DNA of 7,673 bases from Myxococcales bacterium (lineage in GTDB: Bacteria > Myxococcota > Polyangia > Fen-1088), in NCBI GenBank assembly GCA_003155465.1, contig PMCR01000584.1, positions 1 to 7,673 on the forward strand, written 5' to 3'. Of the stretch, positions 6,292 through 7,673 are shown piece after piece. The stretch's first letter is position 1. Each line of letters begins with the position of its first letter. The notes under the pieces are model-generated. The model was not told the DNA's origin. It made no database searches and worked only from the letters and a program-made list of their open reading frames with translations. Both the position numbers and the translations under genes were made by a program.

Positions 6292-6300
6292 ATTCTATCA
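6292..6300 (-). promoter_or_regulatory. Extended -10 promoter candidate for the SprT-like gene
   Basis: TGATAGAAT on the minus strand combines the extended TGN element with TAGAAT, five of six matches to the -10 consensus. No good -35 is found 16-18 bases upstream, as is usual for extended -10 promoters. It sits in the most AT-rich stretch of the window and would give a leader of about 70 bases. Confidence 0.4.
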
Positions 6301-6407
6301 CTTTGAAGTTATTTGACTTTTCCTGTTGATAACCACACCTCGGTAAAAGTAAGACCTTATGCTACATTGTGAGACAAATACGTCTCCACGTTTTGGCAGG
6401 TCAGCGC

Positions 6408-7673
6408 TCAGCCCTGTGGCTTGGGCACGTCAGCGCCAGGCAGCCCCGCGGTCACTTCGGACGCGACCTGCGGTGTCTCAGAAGGCACTGGGGCACGCGG
6501 AGAGCTTTGCGCAGCAACCTGCGGCAACTCGGCACCGGCTGGACCATCGGCTCTTCCAGTCTGCCGACGAGTTTCCGCCGTGTCGGGCAGGGAATCGCCC
6601 GCAACAGCGTCCCCATCCACGCCTCGACGCTCTCTCGCACGCTCGTCGTCTCGTGATTCCGACGTACGGTCCTCCTGGATCGCCTCACGGTCGGCCGCGC
6701 TGCTGCGTTCTTCCTCTTCCAGCATGGCTTCCACCTCGGCCGGCGGGCCAAGCTTCTTGCGGCGCCGGCGGCGGCGATCAGCGCGATCGCCCTCGCGATC
6801 CGCATCTGATCGATCAAGCGGCGTCTTCTGGCTGGGCGAGCGCAATTCGAAGTCTTCCAGCGCGAACGACCCACGCGCCTTGACGATGATGCGCTTCTGC
6901 AGGCGCTTCTCCATGTCCTCCAGGTAGGCGTGATCCGTGGTGGCCAACACCTGCGCGACGTCCGGGTGCACTTCGATGAGCACGGTGTCCCCTTCGATCA
7001 GGTTGCCCTGCCGTCTCAGCTCGCGCAGAAGTTCGTAGGCCACCGTCCGCCGCGACTTGGTGTAGCCCTTGCCCTCGCAGTGTTCGCAGGGCTCGGTCAG
7101 GGCGTGCAGCAGCGACTCCCGCGTTCGCTTGCGGGTCATCTCGATCAAGCCCAGTTCGGAAATACGGGTCACCGCCGCTTTCGATCGGTCGCGGCGCAAG
7201 TGATCGTTGAAGGCACGCGTGACCCGTTCGCGGTTGGACGCGCGGTCCATGTCGATGAAATCGACCACGATCATGCCGCCGAGCGAGCGAATACGGAGTT
7301 GCTCAGCCACCTCGCGACAGGCTTCCAGGTTGGTCTGGGTTATGGTGTCTTCCAGATTCTTCTTGCCCACAAAGCGGCCGGTGTTGACGTCGATAGCCGT
7401 CAAGGCCTCCATTTCGTCAACGATCAGATAGCCGCCTGACTTGAGCCACACCTTGCGCTCCAACGCCCGATCGATCTCGATCTCGATACCGTAGCCGTCG
7501 AAGATCGGTTCCGGTCCGTCGTAGAGATCGATCTGCCCGGTGAAGTCCGGCATGAACGCGGCAATAAACTTCTTGATCTTGTCGTATTCGGCGCGGGAAT
7601 CGATGATCAGCTTGCCCACCTCGGGCGTGAACATGTCGCGCACCGTGCGCAGCAGCAGATCGAGATCGTTGTA
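6408..7673 (-). CDS. rne/rng: Ribonuclease E/G family endoribonuclease, C-terminal part (5' end off right edge)
   Basis: The visible 421 residues are the core and tail of an RNase E/G family enzyme, a single-strand-specific endoribonuclease for mRNA turnover and rRNA/tRNA processing. The reading frame is open through the right edge (YNDLDLLLRTV precedes the first internal start), so the S1 domain and true start lie outside. The DNase I-like catalytic site is intact: AIDVNTGR with Asp95 and VVDFIDMD with Asp138, equal to Asp303 and Asp346 of E. coli RNase E. CEHCEGKG at 196-203 is the zinc-link CxxC that joins subunits. The core ends near residue 280. The last 140 or so residues are low-complexity and charged, with an R6K2 run at 300-307, then an acidic and Pro/Ala-rich tail. 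The tail is longer than in typical RNase G but far shorter than the RNase E degradosome scaffold. The gene lies 193 bp upstream of the SprT-like gene. Confidence 0.95.
   Translation of the reverse strand, partial: YNDLDLLLRTVRDMFTPEVGKLIIDSRAEYDKIKKFIAAFMPDFTGQIDLYDGPEPIFDGYGIEIEIDRALERKVWLKSGGYLIVDEMEALTAIDVNTGRFVGKKNLEDTITQTNLEACREVAEQLRIRSLGGMIVVDFIDMDRASNRERVTRAFNDHLRRDRSKAAVTRISELGLIEMTRKRTRESLLHALTEPCEHCEGKGYTKSRRTVAYELLRELRRQGNLIEGDTVLIEVHPDVAQVLATTDHAYLEDMEKRLQKRIIVKARGSFALEDFELRSPSQKTPLDRSDADREGDRADRRRRRRKKLGPPAEVEAMLEEEERSSAADREAIQEDRTSESRDDERARERRGVDGDAVAGDSLPDTAETRRQTGRADGPAGAELPQVAAQSSPRAPVPSETPQVASEVTAGLPGADVPKPQG

Noticed and set aside
6371..6389. Hairpin GAGAC/GTCTC as a terminator for the RNase gene
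   Set aside because: The stem is only five base pairs (seven with a bulge) and is not followed by a T tract on the minus strand.
6272..6407. AT-rich spacer with DnaA-like boxes as a replication origin
   Set aside because: There are only two imperfect boxes, no 13-mer array, and none of dnaA, dnaN, rpmH or parAB nearby.
6421..6927. 168-codon Ser/Arg-rich plus-strand frame
   Set aside because: It is opposite the low-complexity tail of the RNase E/G gene, whose frame continues from the catalytic core.

Overview
The window is very GC-rich, and six of its seven genes are on the minus strand. Cys-rich and Gly/Ser/Asp-rich lipoproteins, short leader regions and standard house-keeping enzymes point to a Gram-negative bacterium of the Myxococcota (former Deltaproteobacteria) type. 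That placement is an inference from gene style, as no rRNA or other phylogenetic marker is present.

Layout, left to right: (1) the 5' part of hflK on the minus strand, running off the left edge; (2) a 403-residue minus-strand lipoprotein with a repetitive Pro/Asp/Ala linker and a C-terminal half of eight tandem four-cysteine modules; (3) the only plus-strand gene, a stand-alone THUMP/methyltransferase protein of the RlmL type, divergent from gene 2; (4) a GC-extreme convergent spacer with a long-range inverted repeat around G-runs; (5) a 319-residue minus-strand lipoprotein, mostly Gly/Ser minisatellite-like repeat with a small 10-cysteine C-terminal domain; (6) a 160-residue minus-strand lipoprotein that looks NTF2-like; (7) a minus-strand SprT-like zinc metalloprotease with an AT-richer leader holding an extended -10 candidate and a perfect 10-bp stem-loop; (8) the C-terminal two thirds or so of an RNase E/G family ribonuclease with a disordered, Arg-rich tail, entering from the right edge.

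The enzymes (HflK, RlmL, SprT-like, RNase E/G) belong to protein quality control, rRNA modification and RNA turnover. They have no obvious joint pathway, and spacers of 119-211 bp make one operon unlikely. I see no defence system, mobile element, CRISPR array, tRNA or rRNA. The points most worth a second look are the eight-module cysteine lipoprotein, the 51-bp (17-codon) repeat period found separately in two neighbouring lipoprotein genes, the G-run inverted repeat between the convergent genes, and the stem-loop just ahead of the ribosome binding site of the SprT-like gene.
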